Virus record (IMG/VR): IMGVR_UViG_3300025108_000439
Coordinates: 1-21,680 of that record
Origin: a virus
Strand: one strand, 5' to 3'
Length of the DNA stretch: 21,680 bases
The position numbers were made by a program, and so were the translations under genes. A model generated the notes under the pieces. It was not told the DNA's origin. It did not search any database and worked only from the letters and a program-made list of their open reading frames with translations. Below are positions 8,011 through 13,487 of this stretch, in pieces. The stretch's first letter is position 1. Each line of letters begins with the position of its first letter.

Positions 8011-8436
8011 ATGTTCACAATAGTAAATACAGAGAAAGGCACGTTACACGTTGAGCCTAGCAGACCAAGTTGGAAAGGGTCTAATTACAAATCACAAGGT
8101 GCGGCTAAGGCTGGTATCACTAGAACTATTAAGTTTTATGAAAATGCAGTTGCTGATGTTGAAAAAGTAGTTGCCGAAGGTAAGCCTGAATATCATTCAA
8201 GATGGTACAACTTTTACAGAGAAGCATTTCCGGCAACTGAAGATGAGCCTTTAGGACGTGACATGCTTAATGTTGCTGATAGACTTGAAGTTGTAGCACT
8301 TGATGACTATGTTGAGCCTCAAATTACCAGAACAGGCAGAAGCCCTTACAACGGTAATGAGATTACAGTAACTATTGGTATTAACAGCATTGGGACACAC
8401 ATGGACCCATTGTGTGAAAGCCATTACACTAGATAG
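8011..8436 (+). CDS. Hypothetical protein (141 aa)
   Basis: The ATG at 8011 follows a strong AGGTAGGAG ribosome binding site (about 7998-8006) and a sigma70-like promoter, so the gene is well supported and probably expressed early or in the middle of infection. The product is soluble, with no membrane segment and no motif I recognise. The N-terminal half is basic (WKGSNYKSQGAAKAG, then an amphipathic stretch FYENAVADVEKVV) and the C-terminal half is beta-like (ITVTIGINSIGTHMDP). It is followed 18 bases later by the HAD-like gene and is probably cotranscribed with it. Confidence 0.85.
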   Translation: MFTIVNTEKGTLHVEPSRPSWKGSNYKSQGAAKAGITRTIKFYENAVADVEKVVAEGKPEYHSRWYNFYREAFPATEDEPLGRDMLNVADRLEVVALDDYVEPQITRTGRSPYNGNEITVTIGINSIGTHMDPLCESHYTR

Positions 8437-8454
8437 GAGAAAAGTTACTTGCAT

Positions 8455-9045
8455 ATGGTAAAGAAAGAAAAAATTATTTTAACAGATGTAGACGGAGTAG
8501 TCCTCGATTGGGAAGAGGGCTTTTCTGTTTGGGCTGAACATCACGGACACACAAAAGTTGATGGCTATCAGTTCATGTACTCTATCGGAGAACGATACGG
8601 TATGTCTTATCAAGCAGGTTCCAACCTAGTCAAAGTATTCAATGAGAGTGCCGCAATTGGCTTTCTCCCTCCCCTCAGAGATGCACAGTATTTTGTTAAG
8701 AAGTTGTCTGAGCAACACGGCTATAAGTTTATAGCAGTTACTTCTCTGTCTTTAGATCCTTATGCTAAAGAACTTAGGACTAGGAACTTGAACAAGTTAT
8801 TTGGCGATGCATTCGTTGATGTTATTTGTTTAGATACTGGTGCTGATAAGGACGATATCCTTGCAGAATTAGGTACCAAGTACACCAATAACTTCTGGAT
8901 TGAGGACAAGCCTGACAATGTACAAGCAGGAATCAATGCTGGATTTAAAGGTATTTTGGTAGAACACGGGCATAATATGACAGAACCTAAGGGTTATGTA
9001 GTAAAAAATTGGCAAGAAATTTATAATTATATTATAAATCAATAG
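8455..9045 (+). CDS. HAD-superfamily phosphatase-like protein (196 aa)
   Basis: The product has HAD motifs in order: motif I DVDG with the two catalytic Asp at residues 11 and 13, motif II T96/S97 after a hydrophobic strand (KFIAVTS), a candidate motif III lysine (K132), and motif IV-like FWIEDKPDN at about 147-155. The family hydrolyses phosphate esters; the size and the IEDKP..V..G...G pattern resemble 5'(3')-deoxyribonucleotidase-like or other small phage HAD enzymes, and a role in nucleotide turnover is plausible but not proven. The start is ambiguous: AGGAG at 8435-8439 is ideally spaced for the TTG at 8449 (two codons longer) and far for the ATG at 8455. The ATG is reported here. It shares the promoter at 7949 with the gene before it. 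Confidence 0.85.
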   Translation: MVKKEKIILTDVDGVVLDWEEGFSVWAEHHGHTKVDGYQFMYSIGERYGMSYQAGSNLVKVFNESAAIGFLPPLRDAQYFVKKLSEQHGYKFIAVTSLSLDPYAKELRTRNLNKLFGDAFVDVICLDTGADKDDILAELGTKYTNNFWIEDKPDNVQAGINAGFKGILVEHGHNMTEPKGYVVKNWQEIYNYIINQ

Positions 9046-9061
9046 GTTACGCACCCATATA

Positions 9062-9078
9062 ACGGTTGACAAAACCGT
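9062..9078. other. Inverted repeat over a -35 box (possible operator)
   Basis: ACGGTT (9062-9067) and AACCGT (9073-9078) form a perfect 6-bp inverted repeat with a 5-base centre. It overlaps the -35 hexamer of the promoter at 9066-9093. Such a placement would suit a repressor or activator site, but a chance match cannot be excluded. Confidence 0.35.
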
Positions 9079-9093
9079 GTAATTTGCTATAAT
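9066..9093 (+). promoter_or_regulatory. Sigma70-like extended -10 promoter
   Basis: TTGACA (9066-9071) and TATAAT (9088-9093) are perfect, with a 16-base spacer and a TGC extended -10 (9085-9087). It serves the 76-residue gene at 9125. Confidence 0.87.
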
Positions 9094-9124
9094 ATACACT
9101 TACTTACAGCAAATAGGAGACAAT

Positions 9125-9355
9125 ATGTCTACCGAGCTACGCAATATCCCAAGCCAGTCTGAAATCACCCAAACACGTTTTTTTGGTGGTAAAGAACGCG
9201 GTACTTGTATTCAACTCACTCAACGTAAAGAAGAAGTAATCACTGAGTTTGCTGACAGCATGTTTAACAAAGTCCAGCTCACTCGTGAAGAGGCTCTTCA
9301 AGTTGCTCAAGAGTTGTTGCTGTTTGCAAATGGTAATGAAGTGGTTGACATTTAA
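9125..9355 (+). CDS. Small hypothetical protein (76 aa)
   Basis: The ATG at 9125 is preceded by a strong ATAGGAGA ribosome binding site (about 9113-9120) and its own sigma70-like promoter. The product is small and soluble; its C-terminal half (QLTREEALQVAQELLLFAN) looks like an amphipathic helix, and the N-terminal half contains a short basic stretch. I do not recognise a family. Its strong promoter and site, and its position as a single-gene unit, resemble small early host-takeover proteins of T4-like phages, but that is only analogy. The -35 box of the next promoter lies inside its last codons. Confidence 0.85.
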   Translation: MSTELRNIPSQSEITQTRFFGGKERGTCIQLTQRKEEVITEFADSMFNKVQLTREEALQVAQELLLFANGNEVVDI

Positions 9356-9372
9356 GTAAAGTTTGCTATAAT
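9345..9372 (+). promoter_or_regulatory. Sigma70-like extended -10 promoter
   Basis: TTGACA (9345-9350, within the last codons of the previous gene) and TATAAT (9367-9372) are perfect, with a 16-base spacer and a TGC extended -10 (9364-9366). The stretch TTTGCTATAATA is the same as in the promoter at 9066. It serves the gene at 9404. Confidence 0.87.
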
Positions 9373-9403
9373 AGTTGGGTAATTAGGAATTTAGGAGTAG
9401 AAT

Positions 9404-10102
9404 ATGTCAAACAAGAATCCATTGTTTACAGTCAACGAAGTGTTATCAGCCGCATGTGCTGTACACAGAATCAATAAAGGTTTTATTAAATCTGCAGATG
9501 CTAGGCCTGATGAAGGCACAATAGCAAATAGCTCGTTTCTGTATAACCATTTCTTGGGAACATTTGATAAGGCTAGTGGCGAGAACAAACGCGACCTAGT
9601 TGAGATACGTCCCGGTGATGAACAACAGGCTGAAGCAATTATTGATTACCTAAAGGGTTTAACTTTCAAGGCTATGGAACGTGACCTAACAGACTTTGAG
9701 AAAAATGTTCTCAAGTTAGTATCATCAGATAGCATTGGTAAAGACCGAATTGGCATTGCCGCTAGTTTGCCTAAAGTTTATTCTAATAAACTAGATTCAG
9801 ATGTTTGGGCAGAACGAGAAGGTAAACTATCAGATGTTTCTGATTATGTTGGTACAGTTGGCAAACGTGACAACTTGACTATCAAGATCGAAAACATTAG
9901 ATACATTGCTAGTGTAGGTTCTAAATTATTTTGTGCAAGTGTCGATGACAAAAACATTGTTAAGTTCTTTAACAATGACATCGAATCTAAAGTAGGTGAC
10001 ATTATTACTATTGGTGCCTACGTCAAGAGTCATAGCATTAGCAAATACCACCGTGGTAAAGAAACTATGGTGAATCGTATTAAAGTCTTAAACACTAAGT
10101 AA
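9404..10102 (+). CDS. Hypothetical protein with a possible OB-like C-terminal domain (232 aa)
   Basis: The ATG at 9404 has a TTTAGGAG ribosome binding site (about 9390-9397) and the sigma70-like promoter at 9345. Residues about 1-140 are mixed helix with no motif I know. Residues about 148-232 begin YVGTVGKRDNLTIKIENI and end VKSHSISKYHRGKETMVNRI then KVL. This layout (G-x-V-G-x-R ... G-x-x-x-x-I-G-A-x-V-K-x-H-x-x-x-x-x-G-x-x-T-x-x-x-R-x-K) recurs at the C-terminus of many phage hypothetical proteins and looks like a small beta-barrel, possibly OB-fold, which would suit nucleic acid binding. This is pattern memory, not a search. The next gene follows 12 bases later with its own ribosome binding site. 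Confidence 0.85.
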   Translation: MSNKNPLFTVNEVLSAACAVHRINKGFIKSADARPDEGTIANSSFLYNHFLGTFDKASGENKRDLVEIRPGDEQQAEAIIDYLKGLTFKAMERDLTDFEKNVLKLVSSDSIGKDRIGIAASLPKVYSNKLDSDVWAEREGKLSDVSDYVGTVGKRDNLTIKIENIRYIASVGSKLFCASVDDKNIVKFFNNDIESKVGDIITIGAYVKSHSISKYHRGKETMVNRIKVLNTK

Positions 10103-10114
10103 AGGAGTACGCAA

Positions 10115-10546
10115 ATGCGTATAGCAGTTACAGGTCCCCGCGAAGGACAACTAGATCCAATGCGGCAGGCTTACACAATGTTAGCAGTCAAACACTTTGC
10201 AAAGCAATTAGGCATACAACGATTGAAGTTGAACATCCTAGTTCGTTTACACGAAGGAATAACCTTAAGTTTTGCAGACTCTAGAGACTGCGAAGGACTA
10301 TGTGAGCCAATCTCTAACCGCAACTTCACCATAGATGTTGCTACATGGGGCGACTGGATTACAACACTTGCACACGAAATGGTGCATGTACGACAGTTTG
10401 CTAGAGGCGAACTAAACAGCACAATGTCGCAATGGAAGAGCAACAAGTATTGCGACAACGTTGAGTATTGGGATCAGCCTTGGGAGAAAGAAGCAAGGCG
10501 ATTGCAACATAAACTAGCAGAATCGTTTTCAAAGGCGCAATGGTAA
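10115..10546 (+). CDS. HExxH zinc metalloprotease-like (SprT-like) protein (143 aa)
   Basis: The ATG at 10115 has a perfect AAGGAG site (about 10102-10107). The product carries a zincin motif, HEMVH at residues 87-91 in a helix (TTLAHEMVHVRQFARGEL), with Glu124 or Glu126 (WEKEARRLQ) downstream as possible third zinc ligand. The size and single domain recall SprT-like phage proteins. The substrate is unknown; processing of a phage or host protein is possible. It is in the same transcript as the gene before it (12-base gap). The N-terminal TGPREGQLDP is also seen in some phage nucleotide-handling proteins and may be chance. Confidence 0.85.
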   Translation: MRIAVTGPREGQLDPMRQAYTMLAVKHFAKQLGIQRLKLNILVRLHEGITLSFADSRDCEGLCEPISNRNFTIDVATWGDWITTLAHEMVHVRQFARGELNSTMSQWKSNKYCDNVEYWDQPWEKEARRLQHKLAESFSKAQW

Positions 10547-10611
10547 TGCACACAATTATTTCAAACAACAAAAGAAGGAGCCGTGTTACTTCATACGGTG
10601 AGGAGAAAGTT

Positions 10612-10809
10612 ATGCACCCGGATTTAGTAGAGCTAGAGCGACTGCTCAAGACACACGATTGGTACTATGAGTACAGCGACGACCACAAGGTGTGGCAACG
10701 AGGACGTGATCAACGTGACGACATACGTCGACAACGTGATATACTTTGTGGTCTCGGCATGGACGAGATTGCAGATAAAATGTACGAAAAGTACAGACCT
10801 AAGGGATAA
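10612..10809 (+). CDS. Small hypothetical protein (65 aa)
   Basis: I chose ATG 10612 because an AGGAG site lies at 10601-10605 with 6-base spacing. In-frame ATGs at 10540 and 10546 overlap the upstream stop and lack a site. The 65-residue product is strongly charged and helical, with the phrase HDWYYEYSDDHKVWQRGRDQRDDIRR near its N-terminus, split by charged runs; I recall DWYYEYSDD-type phrases from other phage small proteins but know no function. The tRNA pair begins 9 bases after its stop. A second AAGGAG (10574-10579) precedes a GTG at 10583 that opens only a 14-codon frame. Confidence 0.75.
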   Translation: MHPDLVELERLLKTHDWYYEYSDDHKVWQRGRDQRDDIRRQRDILCGLGMDEIADKMYEKYRPKG

Positions 10810-10818
10810 AACGTTTAA

Positions 10819-10895
10819 GTCCTTGTAGCTCAATTGGATAGAGCAACGGCCTTCTAAGCCGTAGGTTGCAGGTTCGACTCCTGCCGGGGACGCCA
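10819..10895 (+). tRNA. tRNA-Arg (anticodon TCT)
   Basis: The sequence folds as a full cloverleaf. The acceptor stem GTCCTTG pairs with CGGGGAC; the D arm is GCTC...GAGC; the anticodon stem ACGGC/GCCGT holds loop CTTCTAA with anticodon TCT; the T arm GCAGG/CCTGC has loop TTCGACT. The discriminator is G and CCA is encoded (10893-10895). It reads AGA/AGG, and AGA is common in these AT-rich genes. Confidence 0.95.
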
Positions 10896-10899
10896 ATTA

Positions 10900-10976
10900 G
10901 GGCCTTTAGCTCAGATGGTTAGAGCATCCGACTCATAATCGGCAGGTCGTAGGTTCAAATCCTACAGGGCCCACCA
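10900..10976 (+). tRNA. tRNA with anticodon CAT (Met, or Ile after lysidine modification)
   Basis: It folds as a cloverleaf: acceptor GGGCCTT with AGGGCCC, anticodon loop CTCATAA, T arm GTAGG/CCTAC with loop TTCAAAT, discriminator A and encoded CCA (10974-10976). It lies 4 bases after the tRNA-Arg, so the two are processed from one transcript. The outermost pair of the anticodon stem is a T-C mismatch. The CAT anticodon does not by itself separate elongator Met from Ile2; the lack of an initiator-type C1-A72 mismatch argues against initiator Met. Confidence 0.93.
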
Positions 10977-11022
10977 CTTAATTCTTATAAGTATTTGGTA
11001 GAAGTAAACTACCCAGGAGAAC

Positions 11023-11616
11023 ATGGAACCTTTTGATAGAGCAGGCTGGTCAACAGTAGATTATAAGTTTGAGAGCCTAGCAAAAGACTATGCATTTTAC
11101 ACTGATGAATTGGACCATGACTTAAAGCAAGAGATTGACAAACGTAAAATAGACACAGGTACTTTCTTAGACATTGGCACATGGAATGGACGACAAGCAT
11201 TACACTTATCTAAGATAGGTTTTACAGTAACAGGCACAGACATACACAAGGGTATGTTAGAACATGCAAAACAAAATTTTTGTAATACATGCCCGGACTT
11301 CGATTCTTGTCCTCTACCCGTTACATTCCTACATGACAATATATTAAACACTCAACTGAATACAAAGTTCGATTATGTATTAGACCGAGGTTGTTTTCAT
11401 TGGGTTAGAGATAATATTAAAACATTGTACATTGAGAACATAACAAAGACTGTTGGCAAATTAATGTTTTTAAAAGTTTTAAAATCAAGATCAAGCATAG
11501 AAGAAATAGAAAAACTATTCAGCGAAAGTTTTAACATCATTAGTGTAAAGGATACCCAATTTGCATCAGGGGTAGATACATTAGAGTCATTATTTGTAGT
11601 ACTTGAACCCAAATAA
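11023..11616 (+). CDS. Class I SAM-dependent methyltransferase (197 aa)
   Basis: The ATG at 11023 follows an AGGAG site (11015-11019). The product has a Rossmann-type SAM-binding motif I, FLDIGTWNGRQALHL (residues 48-62), the acidic end of strand 2 at D73 (VTGTDIHKGML), and a motif IV-like segment FDYVLDRGCFHWV (116-128). The DRGCFH phrase resembles thiopurine methyltransferase/TehB-like enzymes that act on small molecules. An unusual cysteine group, C87, C90 and C96, lies between motif I and motif IV and could bind a metal. The substrate is not evident. The gene stands between the tRNA pair and an SDR gene. A 5-bp hairpin, GGTAG/CTACC (10997-11013), ends just before the ribosome binding site. 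Confidence 0.88.
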   Translation: MEPFDRAGWSTVDYKFESLAKDYAFYTDELDHDLKQEIDKRKIDTGTFLDIGTWNGRQALHLSKIGFTVTGTDIHKGMLEHAKQNFCNTCPDFDSCPLPVTFLHDNILNTQLNTKFDYVLDRGCFHWVRDNIKTLYIENITKTVGKLMFLKVLKSRSSIEEIEKLFSESFNIISVKDTQFASGVDTLESLFVVLEPK

Positions 11617-11652
11617 CTATAAGTAAATGTAATCAGATTGGAACATTGAACA

Positions 11653-12333
11653 ATGAAAGTAGCAATTACAGGTCACACTAGTGGCATTGGACAAGCAATT
11701 AAAGATGTACTAGAGCTAACAAGCGGGTACGGGCAACAGAAACTAGAACTTAAATGCTATAGCAGAAGCAACGGATGGAATCTTGCAGAAGCAAACGGTA
11801 GAGCGTTGATGCAAGACATCATAGAATTTGACCCTGATATATTTTTTAACAACGCATGGCATCCTGGTGTACAGAATATGTTGTGTACTAAGTTGCATAA
11901 AAAATGGTCAGATACAAACAAAGTTATTGTTAACACAGGCTCTATTACTGCCTATGTACCTCATAGTATACTTGATGAGTCTAATGTTTATGCACAGGAT
12001 AAGAAAGCATTAAAGGACTATTGTGTACTAGAGAGTTTTAAATACCCATATGAAAACAGTTGTAGACTTATTAATTTTAGTTGGGGGTTTGTAGAAACTG
12101 GATTAATAGGTAGAGACGATGTTAATAAACAAGCACTAATTGATCCTCTTGAATCGGCTACTATGATGATCGAACATGCCGAGAGAGCATTACACAAGAA
12201 GGATAATTACAGTCAGCCAGAAGTAGTTATTAATAGTTTGTACATGTCAGAAGAAGAACAAAATAAAACGTTCAGCACAGCCGCACGTGGTGTAGCAAAG
12301 CATTTGATTAAAACACGAAAATTAAGTAAGTAA
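11653..12333 (+). CDS. Short-chain dehydrogenase/reductase (SDR), 226 aa
   Basis: The product has the SDR cofactor motif TGHTSGIG (residues 6-13), an NNAW segment at 66-69 in place of the usual NNAG, a serine in NTGSITAY (S97), and the catalytic YAQDK (Y113 and K117). All three classical catalytic positions are thus present, so it is likely an active NAD(P)-dependent oxidoreductase; the substrate cannot be told. It is a little short for the family (about 250). The ribosome binding site is weak (GGAA at 11640-11643). The gene sits between the methyltransferase and tRNA-Leu, which begins 7 bases after its stop. Confidence 0.88.
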   Translation: MKVAITGHTSGIGQAIKDVLELTSGYGQQKLELKCYSRSNGWNLAEANGRALMQDIIEFDPDIFFNNAWHPGVQNMLCTKLHKKWSDTNKVIVNTGSITAYVPHSILDESNVYAQDKKALKDYCVLESFKYPYENSCRLINFSWGFVETGLIGRDDVNKQALIDPLESATMMIEHAERALHKKDNYSQPEVVINSLYMSEEEQNKTFSTAARGVAKHLIKTRKLSK

Positions 12334-12340
12334 AAGTTTA

Positions 12341-12427
12341 GCCCGGGTGGTGGAATTGGTAGACACAAGGGACTTAAAATCCCTCGCCAGCAATGGCATG
12401 ACGGTTCAAGTCCGTCTCCGGGTACCA
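12341..12427 (+). tRNA. tRNA-Leu (anticodon TAA)
   Basis: This is a class II tRNA of 87 bases: acceptor GCCCGGG with TCCGGGT (two G-T pairs), anticodon stem AGGGA/TCCCT with loop CTTAAAA (anticodon TAA), a long variable arm (GCCA/TGGC), T arm GACGG/CCGTC with loop TTCAAGT, discriminator A and encoded CCA (12425-12427). It reads TTA, the most used Leu codon in the neighbouring genes. Confidence 0.95.
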
Positions 12428-12435
12428 AATAGTAT

Positions 12436-12443
12436 GATAAATA
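12436..12443 (+). promoter_or_regulatory. T4-type late promoter (GATAAATA)
   Basis: GATAAATA lies 9 bases after tRNA-Leu and 32 bases before the ATG at 12476. A weak inverted repeat, GTATA (12448-12452) and TATAC (12460-12464), follows at the predicted start site. Confidence 0.7.
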
Positions 12444-12475
12444 CATAGTATACATTAATTATACAGGAGTTAAAC

Positions 12476-13237
12476 ATGTCAGAAGACAAGCCACATTTAG
12501 TTCTACAATGGGTACACAATGCAGATACCCAAGAGTTAAAATGCACAATTGACGAGAACCTATCTTACCTTGCACACAAAGGTGGCCACGAGGGTTACAC
12601 AAAAATATACAATGGTAATGAAACTTTTGTAAGTCCAGGTCAATGGGAAGTCACAGAAAAGTATTGGATATCGGAACTACACGGAGAGGAACTTGGTTAC
12701 TTTCAACCAGACGATGATCGAGAAGGTATTGAACCAAAGAACGGAAAAATGGAAGGTCGTAAAAATGGATTTGGTAGAAACGGTGAGTACCTAGATCATA
12801 TGGCAAGGAGCCAACTACAACTCAACGGTGGTGACATGGCATTTATTGTTGACGAAAGTATAAATTTTAATTTTCCAGATGCACATAGCCCAGCACCATT
12901 ATTTCACACACCAGATAAAGGATTAACAATATACAAATCATTACCTACTGCTAATACATTTTATAACGGTAGACATAACAAAGACCATGTTGAAGAAGAT
13001 GGTACTTGGCAAATGGTACCTCAGCCTTGCATGATGCAACCTTTTTCAAGAGGACGTATTCTAAGCAGTTATGAGGAAATGGAAATTGCTGGTGTGCCTT
13101 ACTCTGTAATAAAGAAATGTAAAGAAGGTAATTGGGACGATGCTCCTTATCCTGAGATACAGAATAACTATGTGTACTCAACTATTAACACCGCACCAAT
13201 CACCCCAGAAAATGTTAATGCAGTCTGGGACGAATAA
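12476..13237 (+). CDS. Late protein of unknown function (253 aa)
   Basis: The ATG at 12476 has a CAGGAG site (12464-12469) and a late promoter. The product is soluble, hydrophilic and rich in Gly, Asn, Asp and Glu, with short aromatic patches (WVHN, QWEVTEKYWISEL). The middle (KNGKMEGRKNGFGRNGEY) is basic and Gly-rich; the C-terminal part has PQPCMMQPFSRGRIL and ends near TPENVNAVWDE. I recognise no domain. Late expression and the lack of enzyme motifs favour a virion or assembly role, but this is inference. Confidence 0.82.
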   Translation: MSEDKPHLVLQWVHNADTQELKCTIDENLSYLAHKGGHEGYTKIYNGNETFVSPGQWEVTEKYWISELHGEELGYFQPDDDREGIEPKNGKMEGRKNGFGRNGEYLDHMARSQLQLNGGDMAFIVDESINFNFPDAHSPAPLFHTPDKGLTIYKSLPTANTFYNGRHNKDHVEEDGTWQMVPQPCMMQPFSRGRILSSYEEMEIAGVPYSVIKKCKEGNWDDAPYPEIQNNYVYSTINTAPITPENVNAVWDE

Positions 13238-13240
13238 ATA
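13233..13240 (+). promoter_or_regulatory. Probable late promoter (AATAAATA)
   Basis: AATAAATA overlaps the stop codon of the upstream gene and differs from the T4 late consensus only in the first base. The expected start site (about 13246-13247) coincides with the first bases of a large inverted repeat, and the 61-residue gene follows at 13299. Confidence 0.5.
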
Positions 13241-13245
13241 ATCAA

Positions 13246-13286
13246 GGGGAGATCTGTTATTAATTATAACAGTCTGCAGTCTCCCC
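13246..13286 (+). other. Two-tier hairpin at the 5' end of a late leader
   Basis: The outer stem is GGGGAGA (13246-13252) with TCTCCCC (13280-13286); the inner stem is CTGTTAT (13254-13260) with ATAACAG (13266-13272) around a TAATT loop. One unpaired base on the left and seven on the right join them. No T tract follows, so it is not a standard terminator. It starts where the late promoter at 13233-13240 would begin transcription and ends 12 bases before the ATG at 13299, which has no ribosome binding site. Confidence 0.75.
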
Positions 13287-13298
13287 ACCCACAATACC

Positions 13299-13484
13299 AT
13301 GAATGAAATAACTCCAGTTCAGCGGCTACCTAGCACTTATACTTTTACGCAATCAGTGGAGAAAGTTGTCCCTACTGCTAATGGTGACAAAATACAAAAG
13401 ACTAATTATGTTGTTACTGTTTACGATCACAACGGAAGAATTCAGACTACTACAGCCTCACATCAAATAAACTATTTAGTTTAA
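13299..13484 (+). CDS. Small hypothetical protein (61 aa)
   Basis: The frame runs from ATG 13299 to TAA 13482-13484. No Shine-Dalgarno sequence precedes the ATG; instead there is a CCCC-ending hairpin arm and the bases ACCCACAATACC. The product is mostly polar with alternating beta-like stretches (TYTFTQSVEKVV, NYVVTVYDHNGRIQTT) and no recognised motif. It ends 3 bases from the stop of the convergent gene at 13488. Its reality rests on dense fit between neighbours, an uninterrupted frame and a likely late promoter, so confidence is moderate. Confidence 0.6.
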   Translation: MNEITPVQRLPSTYTFTQSVEKVVPTANGDKIQKTNYVVTVYDHNGRIQTTTASHQINYLV

Positions 13485-13487
13485 CAG

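Noticed and set aside
10540-10611. In-frame N-terminal extension of the 65-residue gene to ATG 10540 or 10546
   Set aside because: Those ATGs overlap the upstream stop and have no ribosome binding site, while ATG 10612 has AGGAG at ideal spacing.
13246-13286. Two-tier hairpin as a terminator for the gene ending at 13237
   Set aside because: The right arm is followed by ACCCACAATACC, not a T tract.
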